Made by a program: the position numbers and the translations under genes. 64,000 nucleotides of DNA, taken from NCBI RefSeq assembly GCF_900106995.1, contig NZ_FNOK01000003.1, forward strand, positions 186,001 to 250,000, written 5' to 3'. This stretch comes from Saccharopolyspora shandongensis (GTDB taxonomy: Bacteria; Actinomycetota; Actinomycetes; Mycobacteriales; Pseudonocardiaceae). Of the stretch, positions 54,499 through 64,000 are shown piece after piece (the stretch's first letter is position 1; every line of letters begins with the position of its first letter). A model generated the notes under the pieces. It made no database searches. It had not been told where the DNA came from and worked only from the letters and a program-made list of their open reading frames with translations.

Positions 54499-56046
54499 GT
54501 GACCACCACCGGGGACGCGCGGAGCACGCGCTCGATGTCCTTGCTGCTGCGCTTCCTGCAAGGCGTCGAACGCCTGGGGAACAAGCTGCCGCACCCGTTC
54601 TGGCTGTTCACCATGATGGCGGGCCTCGTCATCGCGCTCAGCGCGGTGCTCAGCGCCATCGGCGTCTCCGCGGTGTCCCCCGTGGACGGCAAGACGATCC
54701 AGGTGAAGAGCCTGCTGTCGGCCGAAGGCGTGCAGGCGATCATCGGCGACGCGGTCGACAACTTCGCGGCCTTCCCGCCGCTGGCGCTGATCATCGTGGT
54801 GATGCTGGGCGTCTCGGTCGCCGAGCACAGCGGCCTGCTCAGCGCGATGCTGCGCGGCAGCGTCACCCGCGTCCCGGCCAAGTACCTGACCTTCGTCGTG
54901 GCGCTGGTCGGGATCAGCGGCAGCGTGGCCTCCGACGCCGCCTACGTGGTGCTGATCCCGCTGGGCGCGATGGTGTTCAAGGCCGTCGGCCGGAGCCCGG
55001 TCCTCGGCCTGGTGGTGGCGTTCGGCTCGATCTCGGCCGGGTACAACGCCTCGCTGCTGCTGACGCCCACCGACGCGATCCTGGCCGGGCTGACCACCAC
55101 CGCCGCCCACCTCATCGACCCGAACTACACCGTCACGCCGCTGGCCAACTACTACTTCTCGATCGGCTCGGCGATCTTCCTCGCGTTCGTGATCACCCTG
55201 GTCACCGAGTTCGTGCTCACCAAGCGCACCGCCGGGATGGCCACCGACGGCGACGGTGCCCCGGACCAGCAGCTCGGCGAGATGCGGCTGACCGCCGCCG
55301 AGCGCCGGGGCCTGCGCAACGCCGGGCTGACCCTGCTGGCCCTCGTCGCGGTGCTGGTCGCGGTGCTGGTGCCCAGCGGCTCGCCGTTCCGCGGCGAGGA
55401 CGGCGACGTCCTCGGCTCGCCGATCATCACCGGGGTCGCCTACGTCCTGGGCTTCGCCTTCCTGCTCACCGGCGCGGTCTACGGCCGCAGCACCGGATCG
55501 ATCGGCCGCGCCGCGGAGATCCCCGGCGCGATGACCAAGGGCGTGGTCGACCTGGCGCCCGTGGTGGTGCTGTTCTTCGCCGCCTCCCAATTCCTGGCCT
55601 ACTTCAAGTGGACGCACATCGGCGAGATCATCGCCATCCACGGCGCGGCGCTGCTGCAGGCCGCGAACGTGCACCCGCTCGTGCTGTTCCTCGGCCTGAT
55701 CGCGCTCGTCACCTGCATCAACCTGGTGATCACCAGCGGCTCGGCGCAGTGGGCGCTGGTCGGCCCGATCCTGGTGCCGATGTTCATGCTGCTCAGCGTG
55801 TCGCCGGAGACGACCCAGGCGGTGTACCGGATCGCGGACTCGGCGACGAACCTGATCAGCCCGATGAGCCCGTACTTCGCGATGGCGCTCGGCCTCCTGC
55901 AGCGGTACCGCAAGGAGGCCGGGATCGGCACGCTCATGTCGCTGACCATCCCGATCTCCTTCGCGGTGCTGGTCAGCTGGACCCTGTTCTTCATCGCGTG
56001 GTGGGCGCTCGGCGTGCCGCTGGGCCCGGGCGCCCCGGTGCGATGA
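54499..56046 (+). CDS. abgT: AbgT-family p-aminobenzoyl-glutamate transporter
   Basis: 515-residue AbgT transporter with about eleven helices and two re-entrant hairpins. Family motifs include GVSVAEHSGLLSAMLR, GISGSVASDAAYVVLIPLGA, SAGYNASLLLTPTDAILAGLTTTAA and TSGSAQWALVGPILVPMFML. E. coli AbgT imports p-aminobenzoyl-glutamate; some relatives export sulfonamides. GTG at 54499 has AGGAG 8 nt upstream and removes a poorly coding extension. It is followed, 32 nt downstream, by an M20 glutamate-carboxypeptidase-like enzyme, supporting the uptake role. Confidence 0.93.
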   Translation: MTTTGDARSTRSMSLLLRFLQGVERLGNKLPHPFWLFTMMAGLVIALSAVLSAIGVSAVSPVDGKTIQVKSLLSAEGVQAIIGDAVDNFAAFPPLALIIVVMLGVSVAEHSGLLSAMLRGSVTRVPAKYLTFVVALVGISGSVASDAAYVVLIPLGAMVFKAVGRSPVLGLVVAFGSISAGYNASLLLTPTDAILAGLTTTAAHLIDPNYTVTPLANYYFSIGSAIFLAFVITLVTEFVLTKRTAGMATDGDGAPDQQLGEMRLTAAERRGLRNAGLTLLALVAVLVAVLVPSGSPFRGEDGDVLGSPIITGVAYVLGFAFLLTGAVYGRSTGSIGRAAEIPGAMTKGVVDLAPVVVLFFAASQFLAYFKWTHIGEIIAIHGAALLQAANVHPLVLFLGLIALVTCINLVITSGSAQWALVGPILVPMFMLLSVSPETTQAVYRIADSATNLISPMSPYFAMALGLLQRYRKEAGIGTLMSLTIPISFAVLVSWTLFFIAWWALGVPLGPGAPVR

Positions 56047-56078
56047 ACACGCAAGCACGAGCAGAGAGGTGATGACGA

Positions 56079-57230
56079 GTGAGCAGTGCGACGGCATTGA
56101 CCGGTGCGGCCGAACGCGACCTTCCCGAGGTGATCGCCGACCTGCGGCGACTGGTCGAGCACGAGACCCCCAGCAACGACAAGGCCGCGCTGGACGCCGG
56201 GCTCGCCGACATCGCGGACTGGCTCGCCGAGCGGCTGGGCGAGCCGACCGCGCGGGCCCGGCACGACTGCGGCGACCGCGGTGACGTCCTCGACATCACG
56301 TTCCCCGGCACCGCGGGCGGAACCGTCCTGCTGCTGTGCCACTACGACACGGTGTGGCCGATCGGGACCCTGGCGGAATGGCCGTTCACCGCCGAAGGCG
56401 ACCGGATCACCGCGCCGGGCTGCCTGGACATGAAGCTCGGCATCGTGCACGGCGTGTGGGCGCTGCGCCTGCTGCGCGAGCTGGAGATCCCGCACCCGGC
56501 GGTGCGGTTCCTGCTCACCGGCGACGAGGAGATCGGCAGCATCGCGTCCCGCCCGCACATCGAGCGGGCGTGCGCCGAGGCCACCGCGACCCTGGTGCTG
56601 GAGCCCAGCCGGGAGGGCATGGCCAAGGTCCGCCGCAAGGGCCTGGGCATGTTCGACCTGGCGGTCTACGGCGTCGAAGCGCACGCCGGGCTCGATCCGA
56701 CGGCCGGCGCGAGCGCGATCCACGCCATCGCCGAGCTCGTCCCGCAGATCACCGCGCTGGCCGCGCCGGAGCGCGGCACCACCATCAACATCGGCGCGAT
56801 CACCGGCGGCACCGGCCGCAACGTGGTGGCCGGCCGGGCGAGCTGCGAGATCGACATCCGCATCCAGGACCCGGCCGAGACGGCCCGGATCGACGCGGGT
56901 TTCGCCGCGCTGGCGGTCGCCGACGACCGGATCAAGTTCGACATCACCGGCGACTGGAACCGGCCGCCGATGAACCCGAACCCGCCGTCGGAGCGGCTGT
57001 TCGACGCCGCCCGCGCCGCCGCGCAGGACATCGGCCGGGACCTGGAGGGCACGGCCGTAGGCGGCGTGAGCGACGCGAACTTCGTGTCGGCGCTGGGAAA
57101 GCCGGTCCTCGACGGGCTCGGCGCGGTCGGCGCCGGGCCGCACTCGCGCGACGAGCACGTGATCCCGGGCGAGTCGCCCGGCCAGATCGCCATGCTCGCA
57201 GGCCTGATCAGCCGCCTCCGCGACAACTGA
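56079..57230 (+). CDS. M20 metallopeptidase, glutamate carboxypeptidase (CPG2)-like
   Basis: 383-residue di-zinc exopeptidase. Zinc ligands: His in LLLCHYDTVWP, bridging Asp in PGCLDMKLGI, Glu pair in TGDEEIGS, then Glu in LEPSREG and a late His in GPHSRDEHV. A dimerisation lid follows KGLGMFDLAVYGVEAHAG. The pattern fits carboxypeptidase G2-type enzymes, which release glutamate from folates and p-aminobenzoyl-glutamate. The GTG start follows GAGAGG. With AbgT upstream it would form a p-aminobenzoate/glutamate salvage unit. Confidence 0.9.
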   Translation: MSSATALTGAAERDLPEVIADLRRLVEHETPSNDKAALDAGLADIADWLAERLGEPTARARHDCGDRGDVLDITFPGTAGGTVLLLCHYDTVWPIGTLAEWPFTAEGDRITAPGCLDMKLGIVHGVWALRLLRELEIPHPAVRFLLTGDEEIGSIASRPHIERACAEATATLVLEPSREGMAKVRRKGLGMFDLAVYGVEAHAGLDPTAGASAIHAIAELVPQITALAAPERGTTINIGAITGGTGRNVVAGRASCEIDIRIQDPAETARIDAGFAALAVADDRIKFDITGDWNRPPMNPNPPSERLFDAARAAAQDIGRDLEGTAVGGVSDANFVSALGKPVLDGLGAVGAGPHSRDEHVIPGESPGQIAMLAGLISRLRDN

Positions 57231-57257
57231 ACACCGGGAATGGGCGGTGTGGGGTTG

Positions 57258-57437
57258 CTGTCTTTGAAGCGGCGCAGCCGCTTGGCCCACCTACGCAGCT
57301 TGCACCGCCGCGGGCTCTCAGGGGCCTTCTCGCGAGGACAGCCCCGACGCGTCGTATTTGGACATACGTGTGTCGGGGATCCCACAGCGAGAAGGTGCCT
57401 GAGGTTCCGCTACCCGCACCGCCACGCAAAACGAGCC
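57258..57437 (+). repeat. dispersed structured intergenic element, copy 4
   Basis: Diverged copy between convergent M20 peptidase and dnaE. Hairpin AAGCGGC-GCA-GCCGCTT at 57267-57283; linker GGCCCACCTACG; long stem CTCAGGGGCCTTCTCG (57317-57332) with CGAGAAGGTGCCTGAG (57388-57403); inner CCCCGAC/GTCGGGG; apical CGTAT/ATACG. The downstream conserved block GAGGTTCCGC...CACGCAAAACGAG is present. The right end forms CCTGGAATCAGG close to the dnaE stop. Confidence 0.8.
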
Positions 57438-57456
57438 TGGAATCAGGTTCTGCGGA

Positions 57457-60400
57457 TCAGTACGCCTCGAAGCAGCCCGCGCCGAGCAGGCCCTTCAGCT
57501 CGCCCTGCAGGCCGTTCTCCGTGGACACGAAGTAGTCGCTGGACAGCGCCAGGCGGGTCGTGCCGCGCGGGCTCTGCAGCTTCAGCTGCACCGGCGTCGT
57601 GCCCGAGTGCGCCTGCAGCGTCCGCTTCAGCTCCGCCACCAGCGACTGGTCCACCCGGCCCACCGGCACCTTGATCACGAACGCCGGGTCGGTGCCCGGG
57701 TCGGTCTCCGCCGCCGAGATGTCCACCGGCACCGCATCCGAGGCGAACACGCTGATCGTGCCCTCCCGCTCGTTGATGCGGCCCTTGACGGCCAGCGCGG
57801 TGTCCTCCACCAGGCAGTCGGAGAACATCTCGTAGGACTTCGGGAAGAACAGCACCTCCACGCTGGCGTCCAGGTCCTCCAGCGTGACGATCGCCCACGG
57901 GTGCCCGTTCTTGTTGATGCGGCGCTGGATGCCCGAGATCATGCCGGCGATCTTGAGCTGCTCCTTGCCGCCGCCGAACTCCCGCTCGCCGCCGACCAGG
58001 TCGGCGATCCCGGTGTCCTGGTAGGGCGCGAGCAGCCGCTCCGCCCCGTCCAGCGGGTGCGCCGAGACGTACAGGCCCAGCATCTCCCGCTCGTAGGACA
58101 GCAACTGCTTGCGCGGCCACTCCTCCAGGGTGAACACCAGGTGCGCCAGCGGCGAGGCGTCCGCGCTGTCCGCCGAGGAGTCCGCGCCGAACAGGTCGAA
58201 CTGGCCCATCGCCTGCTGCCGCTTCAGCCCGATCACCGCGTCCACCGCGGCCTCGTGGTGCTGCACCAGCGACATCCGGCTGTGCCCCAGCGAGTCGAAC
58301 GCGCCCGCCTTGATCAGCGACTCGATGACCCGCTTGTTGCAGGCCAGGATCTCCGACTTGTCCAGGAAGTCGGTGAACGACGTGTAGCGGCCCTTCTCCT
58401 CGCGGGACTTGACGATCGACGCCACCACGTTGGACCCGACGTTGCGGATCGCGCTCATCCCGAACCGGATGTCGGAGCCGACCGCGGCGAAGGTGTCGCG
58501 CGAGTCGTTGACGTCCGGCGACAGGACCTTGACGCCCATCCGGCGGCATTCGGCGAGGTAGATCGCCATCTTGTCCTTGTTGTCGCCGTTGGAGGTCAGC
58601 AGCCCGGCCATGTACTCGGCCGGGTAGTTGGCCTTCAGGTACGCCGTCCAGTACGCCACCAGGGCGTAACCGGCCGCGTGCGACTTGTTGAACGCGTAGC
58701 CGGCGAAGGGCAGCACCGTCTCCCAGAGCTTGGTGATGGCCTCGTCGCGGTAGCCGTTCGCCTGCATGCCGGCCTGGAAACCCTCGAATTCCTGGTCCAG
58801 GACCGACTTCTTCTTCTTGCCCATCGCGCGGCGCAGGATGTCCGCTCGGCCGAGGCTGTAGCCCGCCACCTTCTGCGCGATCGCCATGATCTGCTCTTGG
58901 TAGACGATCAGGCCGTAGGTCTCGTCGAGGATGTCCCGCAGGTCCTCTTCGAGGTCGGGGTGGATCGGCTCGATCTCCTTGCGACCGTTCTTGCGGTCGG
59001 CGTAGTCGAGGTGCGCGTTGACGTCCATCGGGCCCGGCCGGTACAGCGCGTTGGCCGCCACCAGGTCGCCGAACTCGGTCGGCTGCAGGCGTTTGAGCAG
59101 CTCCCGCATGCCGCCACCTTCGAACTGGAACACTCCCAGGCTTTCCCCGCGGGCGAGCATCTCGTAGGTGGTCTTGTCGTCCAGCCCCAGGTTGGACAGG
59201 TCGATGTCGCGGTCGTGGTTGTCCTTCACCATCCGCAGCGAGTCACCGAGGATCGTGAGGTTCGACAGGCCCAGGAAGTCCATCTTCAGCAGGCCGATGG
59301 CCTCGCACGACGGGTAGTCCCAGCCGGTGATGATCGAGCCGTCGTCACGCGCCCACAGCGGCACCGTGCCCAGCAACGGCTGCGAGGAGAGGATCACCGC
59401 GCAGGCGTGCACGCCGGCGTTGCGGATCAGGCCCTCCAGGCCGCGCGCGGTGTCGAAGATCTGCGACACCGACGGGTCGGTCTCGATCAGGCTGCGGACC
59501 TCGGCGGCCTCGGCGTAGCGCTCGTGCTGCGGGTCCACGATGCCCGACAGCGGGATGTCCTTGGCCGCGATCGGCGGCGGCAGCGCCTTGGAGATCCTGT
59601 CCGCGATGGCGAACCCGGGCTGGCCGTGGTGCACCCGCGCGGAGTCCTTGATCGCCGCCTTCGTCTTGATCTTGCCGAAGGTGATGACCTGCGCCACCTT
59701 GTCGCGGCCGTACTTGTTGATCGCGTACTGCAGCACCTCGTCGCGGCGGCGGTCGTCGAAGTCGAGGTCGATGTCCGGCGGGGAGTCGCGCTCCGGGTTC
59801 AGGAACCGCTCGAAGATCAGCCCGTGCTCCAGCGGGTCCAGGTTCGTGATGTGCAGGATGTAGGCCAGCAGCGAACCCGCCGCCGAGCCACGGCCCGGCC
59901 CGACGTGGATGCCCTGCGACTTCGCCCACCGCGTCAGGTCGCCCACGACCAGGAAGTACGCGCAGTAGCCCTTGGTGTCGAGCACGTCCAGCTCGACCTT
60001 GATCCGGTCCAGGCACTCCTGCGTCGCCCCGTCCGGGTACCGCGACGGCAGGTACTGCTCGACCTCGGCCTCCAGCAGCTGGCGCTCGCTGCGGCCGGTG
60101 CCGTCGGTGACGCGCGGCATCCGGTCCTGGAAGGCCCAGACGTCCTCGTAGGACTCGACCATCTCCGCGATCAGCAGCGTGCTGTCCGCCGCGCCCGGGA
60201 CCTCCTTGTCCCAGTACTCCCGCATCTCGGCCGCGGACTTCAGGTAGTAGCCGTCGCCGTCGAACTTGAACCGGGACTCGTCGCTGAGCGTCTTGCCGGA
60301 CTGCACGCACAGCAACGCGCCGTGCGACTCGGCCTGGTCGACCGTGACGTAGTGGCTGTCGTTGGTCGCCAGCGGCGGGATGCCCAGCTTCTTGGAGATC

Positions 60401-61041
60401 TCCAGCAGGCCCTGGCGCACCGACCGCTCGATCGGCAGCCCGTGGTCCATCAGCTCCAGGAAGAAGTAGTCCTTGCCGAAGATCTCCTGGTACTCCGCCG
60501 CCGCCCGCAGCGCCTCGTCGAACTGCCGCAGCCGCAGCCGGGTCTGCACCTCACCCGACGGGCAACCCGTCGTGGCGATGATGCCCTCGGAGAACTCCGA
60601 GATCAGCTCCTTGTCCATCCGCGGCTTGCGGTACATGCCCTCGAAGCTCGCGCGACTGGACAGCGTGAACAGGTTCCGCAGGCCGGTCGCGTTGCGCGCC
60701 AGCATCGTCATGTGCGTGTACGCACCGGCACCCGAGACGTCACCGCCCTCACCGAACTCGTCGGTGCCACGCTGCTTCGCCTCACCCCAGAACACCGGCT
60801 TCTTGTGGAACCGGCTCCCCGGCGAGAGGTACGCCTCGATCCCGATGATCGGCTTGATACCCGTCTTGCGCGCCTGCTGGTAGAACTCGTCCGCGCCGAA
60901 CATGTTGCCGTGGTCGGTCATCCCCACCGCGGGCATGCCCAACCGCTCGGCTTCGGCGAACAACGCCCCCACCTTCGCCGCACCGTCGAGCATCGAGTAC
61001 TCGGTGTGCACATGGAGGTGAACGAAGGGGTCGACAGGCAC
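57457..61041 (-). CDS. dnaE: DNA polymerase III alpha subunit
   Basis: 1194-residue replicative polymerase of the DnaE1 type. An N-terminal PHP domain ([18 protein letters not shown], with MTDHGNMFG and the following His/Asp residues; in DnaE1 this can be the proofreading exonuclease) is followed by the C-family polymerase palm with catalytic acids in [15 protein letters not shown], fingers with AYNFKSHAAGY-like [16 protein letters not shown], a helix-hairpin-helix region, and a C-terminal OB fold ([28 protein letters not shown]). The GTG start has AAGGAGGAC upstream. Position near nad/his genes matches mycobacteria. Confidence 0.98.
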   Translation of the reverse strand: MPVDPFVHLHVHTEYSMLDGAAKVGALFAEAERLGMPAVGMTDHGNMFGADEFYQQARKTGIKPIIGIEAYLSPGSRFHKKPVFWGEAKQRGTDEFGEGGDVSGAGAYTHMTMLARNATGLRNLFTLSSRASFEGMYRKPRMDKELISEFSEGIIATTGCPSGEVQTRLRLRQFDEALRAAAEYQEIFGKDYFFLELMDHGLPIERSVRQGLLEISKKLGIPPLATNDSHYVTVDQAESHGALLCVQSGKTLSDESRFKFDGDGYYLKSAAEMREYWDKEVPGAADSTLLIAEMVESYEDVWAFQDRMPRVTDGTGRSERQLLEAEVEQYLPSRYPDGATQECLDRIKVELDVLDTKGYCAYFLVVGDLTRWAKSQGIHVGPGRGSAAGSLLAYILHITNLDPLEHGLIFERFLNPERDSPPDIDLDFDDRRRDEVLQYAINKYGRDKVAQVITFGKIKTKAAIKDSARVHHGQPGFAIADRISKALPPPIAAKDIPLSGIVDPQHERYAEAAEVRSLIETDPSVSQIFDTARGLEGLIRNAGVHACAVILSSQPLLGTVPLWARDDGSIITGWDYPSCEAIGLLKMDFLGLSNLTILGDSLRMVKDNHDRDIDLSNLGLDDKTTYEMLARGESLGVFQFEGGGMRELLKRLQPTEFGDLVAANALYRPGPMDVNAHLDYADRKNGRKEIEPIHPDLEEDLRDILDETYGLIVYQEQIMAIAQKVAGYSLGRADILRRAMGKKKKSVLDQEFEGFQAGMQANGYRDEAITKLWETVLPFAGYAFNKSHAAGYALVAYWTAYLKANYPAEYMAGLLTSNGDNKDKMAIYLAECRRMGVKVLSPDVNDSRDTFAAVGSDIRFGMSAIRNVGSNVVASIVKSREEKGRYTSFTDFLDKSEILACNKRVIESLIKAGAFDSLGHSRMSLVQHHEAAVDAVIGLKRQQAMGQFDLFGADSSADSADASPLAHLVFTLEEWPRKQLLSYEREMLGLYVSAHPLDGAERLLAPYQDTGIADLVGGEREFGGGKEQLKIAGMISGIQRRINKNGHPWAIVTLEDLDASVEVLFFPKSYEMFSDCLVEDTALAVKGRINEREGTISVFASDAVPVDISAAETDPGTDPAFVIKVPVGRVDQSLVAELKRTLQAHSGTTPVQLKLQSPRGTTRLALSSDYFVSTENGLQGELKGLLGAGCFEAY

Positions 61042-61250
61042 GGGAAAGTCCTCCTTCGGCGGGCTTCTGGGAGAGGTGCCAGCCTAACTCCCGGCCCCGA
61101 CGCGATCGGAGATTCCCCCGGCGTTGCGCGGTGTTCCCACGCGGGCGTGGTGTGAGCCGCCCCGCTGCCCCGCCGGCCGGTCGCGAGGTCCGGATCAAAA
61201 CCACATGCCGTTTACGCCTGGGTTGGGGCGAGCGGGTAGCGTGGCACGAC

Positions 61251-62207
61251 GTGGCTGGCCCTGACCCCGTGGACGTGCGTCTGCTGAGCGTCGTCGCCGA
61301 GATGGGCCGTGCGGCGGTTCCCGAGATCGCCGGTCGGCTCGGCATGGACGTGCGCGACGTCGCAGCACGCCTTGCTGCCCTCTCCACGACCGGCCTGCCG
61401 CTGATCGTCGGCGTCGAGTGCGACCCCCAGGCCATCCGCAACGCGGTCGCCGCGGCTCAGCACTGGGCCGCGCAGCAGAACATGGCCAGCGGGCCGTACC
61501 AGGTGCCCGGGCCGGCCAGCGGCAGCCACCAGGTGCAGCCGTCCGGCTCCTACCCGCAGCCCACCGGCGGCTACCCGATGCCCACCGGCGGCTACCCCGC
61601 GCCCTACGGCGGCCCGAGCGGCCCGCAGCCGTTCGTCCCGGCCGGCCCGCCGGCGACGTCCTTCCAGCAGCAGCCCGCGCCGTCGAACCCGATGAACGTG
61701 TGGGGGCCGCCGGGATCGGCCTCGTGGGCCCGCGGCGACCAGCAGTGGCCGGGCGCCCAGCCGGCGCCGCAGCAGCAGCCGGTGCGCACCGGCAAGGTCG
61801 GCAGCAAGCTCGACGTCGAGGGGCTGGAGGGCGAGCGGATCACGATCCTGCTCGTGGAGGTCGTGGACCCGGCCGACTTCCTGTTCACCGCGGCCGGTTA
61901 CGAGCTGCAGGACGGCGAGCGCTCGGTCGTCGTGCACACCGAGCTGACCAACCGCGGGGCGACGCCGTTCGCGTCGCTGCCCGACCTGTACCTGGAGCTG
62001 ATCACCGAGGAAGGCGCGGCGGTGTCGAAGGCGCCGGTGTCGCTGTCCTCCCGCCCACCGCACCGCATCGGCGTGCAGCCGGGCGAAACCGCGGGCGGCC
62101 ACACGGTGTACGTGCTGCCGGAGAACACGGAGCTCACCAAGGTCCGCTGGACGCCCCGCCCGGGCGACGAACAGCGCACCCTCACGTGGGACATCACCGA
62201 CCTCTGA
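61251..62207 (+). CDS. winged-helix protein with Gly/Pro/Gln linker and DUF4352-like domain
   Basis: 318 residues. The N-terminal 50 residues form an AsnC-like winged helix (VDVRLLSVVAEMGRAAVPEIAGRLGMDVRDVAARLAAL). A low-complexity linker (about 80-185) has repeated GGYP/TGGY units. The C-terminal beta-sandwich (about 190-315; ILLVEVVDPADFLFTAAGYELQDGERSVVVHTELTN ... YVLPENTELTKVRW) resembles DUF4352/telobox-type extracellular domains. No membrane helix is present, so the combination is odd. GTG at 61251 is chosen because it gives the intact helix; a TAGCGT at 61237-61242 could be its -10 element. Divergent from dnaE. Confidence 0.72.
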   Translation: MAGPDPVDVRLLSVVAEMGRAAVPEIAGRLGMDVRDVAARLAALSTTGLPLIVGVECDPQAIRNAVAAAQHWAAQQNMASGPYQVPGPASGSHQVQPSGSYPQPTGGYPMPTGGYPAPYGGPSGPQPFVPAGPPATSFQQQPAPSNPMNVWGPPGSASWARGDQQWPGAQPAPQQQPVRTGKVGSKLDVEGLEGERITILLVEVVDPADFLFTAAGYELQDGERSVVVHTELTNRGATPFASLPDLYLELITEEGAAVSKAPVSLSSRPPHRIGVQPGETAGGHTVYVLPENTELTKVRWTPRPGDEQRTLTWDITDL

Positions 62208-62409
62208 ACTTCTTGAATTCCGGCCTCGTTCTGCGCAGCAGGAGCTGCTTCGGCCCGATTCCGCCGCGCGTTCATTCCCGGTCGGCGGGGCCGCAAATCC
62301 GGTGAATGCCAGAACTCCACGCCCTCCAGTACGTCTGTCCTGGTGATCTACCGGGGCCGAACGGGCGGGTGGTCTTGCGGTTTGCGCCGCGGTGTGGAGA
62401 GCTGGAGTC

Positions 62410-63510
62410 ATGACCTCTCCGGAGAGCGGTCGCACCAGCGTCGGTGTGCCGCGCGAGACGATGCCCGGTGAACGCCGGGTCGCGCTCGTCCCGGGCGTGG
62501 TGGAGCGGTTGTGCGCGCAGGGCCTCGGCGTCGTGGTCGAGGCCGGTGCCGGGCAGGCCGCGCTGATCCCGGACGAGGCGTTCGCCAAGGCGGGCGCGAG
62601 CATCGGCGATCCGTGGTCCGCCGACGTCGTGATCAAGGTGAACGCGCCGACCGAGGCGGAGATCGCCCGGCTGTCGCCCGGCTCGGCGCTGATCGGCTTC
62701 CTGGCACCGCTGACCGATCCGGACATCGCCGACCGGCTGCGGGCCGCCGGGGTGCAGGGCTTCGCGCTGGAGTCGGTGCCGCGCATCTCCCGGGCCCAGT
62801 CGATGGACGCGCTGTCCTCGCAGGCCAACGTCGCGGGATACCGGGCCGTACTGCTGGCGGCGAGCGAATGCACCCGGTTCTTCCCAATGCTGACCACCGC
62901 GGCGGGCACCGTGAAGCCCGCGTCGGTGCTGGTGCTCGGCGTCGGGGTGGCCGGCCTGCAGGCGCTGGCGACCGCGAAGCGGCTCGGCGCCCGCACCACC
63001 GGCTACGACGTGCGACCGGAGGTCGCCGACCAGGTGCGCTCGGTGGGCGCCAAATGGCTGGACTTGGGCGTTTCGGCGGTCGGCGAGGGCGGCTACGCCC
63101 GGGAGCTGACCGACGACGAGCACGCCGAGCAGACCCACCGGCTCAACTCGGCCATCGCCGGTTTCGACGTGGTGATCACCACCGCCCTGGTGCCGGGCCG
63201 GCCGGCCCCGAAGCTGGTCCCGGCGGAGGCGGTGCGCCGGATGCGGCCGGGCAGCGTGATCGTCGACCTGGCGGGCGCGGCGGGCGGCAACTGCGAGCTC
63301 AGCGAGCCGGGGCGGACCGTGGTCGGCCACGAGATCACCATCGCGGCCCCGCTGAACCTCCCGGCGAGCATGCCGGAGCACGCCAGCGAGCTCTACGCCC
63401 GCAACGTCCAGGCGCTCCTGGAGCTGATGCTCGTCGACGGCCGCCTCGCGCCCGACCTCACCGACGAGGTCCTCGCCGCCGCCTGCATCACCCGTCCGGA
63501 CCCGGCATGA
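62410..63510 (+). CDS. pntAA: NAD(P) transhydrogenase subunit alpha, part 1
   Basis: 366-residue NAD(H)-binding domain I of the proton-translocating transhydrogenase that reduces NADP with NADH using the proton gradient. Features: VGVPRETMPGERRVALVPGVVERL, KVNAPT, the mobile SRAQSMDALSSQANVAGYRAVL, the Rossmann motif VLVLGVGVAGLQALATAKRLGA and YDVRPEV. ATG at 62410 has GGAG upstream. It is separate from the membrane part, as in the three-gene pnt form. It starts the pnt operon. Confidence 0.96.
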   Translation: MTSPESGRTSVGVPRETMPGERRVALVPGVVERLCAQGLGVVVEAGAGQAALIPDEAFAKAGASIGDPWSADVVIKVNAPTEAEIARLSPGSALIGFLAPLTDPDIADRLRAAGVQGFALESVPRISRAQSMDALSSQANVAGYRAVLLAASECTRFFPMLTTAAGTVKPASVLVLGVGVAGLQALATAKRLGARTTGYDVRPEVADQVRSVGAKWLDLGVSAVGEGGYARELTDDEHAEQTHRLNSAIAGFDVVITTALVPGRPAPKLVPAEAVRRMRPGSVIVDLAGAAGGNCELSEPGRTVVGHEITIAAPLNLPASMPEHASELYARNVQALLELMLVDGRLAPDLTDEVLAAACITRPDPA

Positions 63511-63549
63511 GCGTCAACGAGCTTCCATAGGCGAACGGGAGGAGAGGCG

Positions 63550-63855
63550 ATGTTCCTGGCCGATCTCGCGGTCCTGGTGCTGGCGGGGTTCGTCGGCTTC
63601 GCGGTGATCTCGAAGGTGCCGAACACGCTGCACACCCCGCTGATGTCCGGCACCAACGCCATCCACGGCATCGTGCTGCTCGGCGGCGTGCTCGTGCTGG
63701 GCTCCGGGGTGGAGGACCTCGGCTCTCAGCTGCTGGCGCTGGTGGCCATCGTGTTCGGCACCATCAACGTCGTCGGCGGATTCCTGGTCACCGACCGGAT
63801 GCTGGGCATGTTCAAGCGGAAGCCGGAGGCGACGCGGAAGGGTGCCGACAAGTGA
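63550..63855 (+). CDS. pntAB: NAD(P) transhydrogenase subunit alpha, part 2
   Basis: 101-residue membrane subunit with three helices (about 4-20, 37-55 and 60-80). Recognised from ADLAVLVLAGFVGFAVISKVPNTLHTPLMSGTNAIHGIV, the highly conserved helix start with the Asn/His proton-pathway residues. ATG is preceded by GGGAGGAG. It overlaps pntB by 4 nt. Confidence 0.96.
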   Translation: MFLADLAVLVLAGFVGFAVISKVPNTLHTPLMSGTNAIHGIVLLGGVLVLGSGVEDLGSQLLALVAIVFGTINVVGGFLVTDRMLGMFKRKPEATRKGADK

Positions 63856-64000
63856 TCACCCTGCGTTCGGTGCTCTACATCCTGGCGTTCGCGCTGTTCA
63901 TCTACGGCCTGATGGGGCTGACCGGCCCGCGCACCGCGGTCCGCGGCAACGCGATCGCGGCGGCGGGCATGGCGGTCGCCGTCGTCGCCACGCTGCTCAC
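63852..64000 (+). CDS. pntB: NAD(P) transhydrogenase subunit beta (partial, runs off window)
   Basis: The first 49 codons of the NADP-binding/membrane subunit. GTG starts inside the pntAB stop (GTGA). The visible N-terminus ITLRSVLYILAFALFIYGLMG continues GLTGPRTAVRGNAIAAAGMA, the usual first two helices with the conserved TGPRTAVRGN loop. The rest, including the NADP-binding domain, lies beyond the window. Confidence 0.9.
   Translation, partial: MITLRSVLYILAFALFIYGLMGLTGPRTAVRGNAIAAAGMAVAVVATLL

Overview
The window is high-GC actinobacterial chromosome. Many genes start with GTG or TTG, 4-nt start/stop overlaps are common, and several promoters look leaderless. An AftA-type arabinofuranosyltransferase, a DUF2567 protein, an NrtR-controlled nadABC operon and the order dnaE ... 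nadABC ... hisDCB ... hisH-hisA ... hisF-hisI ... trpE match the mycobacterial/pseudonocardial chromosome plan. I infer a Pseudonocardiaceae-like organism (perhaps Saccharopolyspora or a relative). No mycolate, tRNA, rRNA, phage, IS transposase or CRISPR genes were seen.

Layout. 1-7.4 kb (mostly minus strand): trpE and its membrane partner, hisF-hisI, a secreted tripeptidyl-type peptidase, hisA/priA, and hisH with a small membrane protein. 7.4-9.6 kb: a split transketolase and a divergent SoxR, with a SoxR-box-like palindrome between them. 9.6-18.7 kb: a CitA/DcuS-type two-component system facing a dicarboxylate symporter, a Tat-exported phospholipase C, an Excalibur lipoprotein and a YdcF-like exported protein. 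18.8-22 kb: hisD-hisC-hisB. 22-26 kb: a secreted M14 carboxypeptidase, a YqeB-like protein and a CNNM/CorC protein. 26-35.4 kb: a dipeptide/oligopeptide ABC operon, a DUF2848 protein divergent from an MHS transporter, a GntR regulator and a nitrilase-family amidase. 35.4-43.9 kb: a CPBP protease, a Uma2 protein with a small coupled gene, nadABC/NrtR, a LON-domain protein and two membrane proteins. 44-50 kb: AftA, a membrane protein, a LuxR-type two-component system and a P450. 50.3-57.2 kb: a LysR divergent from a multicopper oxidase pair, and an Lrp regulator divergent from AbgT plus an M20 peptidase. 57.4-64 kb: dnaE, a winged-helix/DUF4352 protein and the pntAA-pntAB-pntB operon, which runs off the window.

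The most unusual content is a dispersed intergenic element of about 190-300 bp present four times (around 9.64, 25.64, 34.32 and 57.26 kb), always in the same orientation. Two copies share 221 consecutive identical bases. The other two are diverged, but their stems are kept paired by compensatory changes in several separate helices, which points to selection on a folded RNA or DNA structure. No gene explains it. Other notable signals are a 20-bp palindrome bracketing a two-component system, paired GntR sites, an NrtR box, and a his cluster whose gene order is kept but which is broken into three blocks by unrelated genes.
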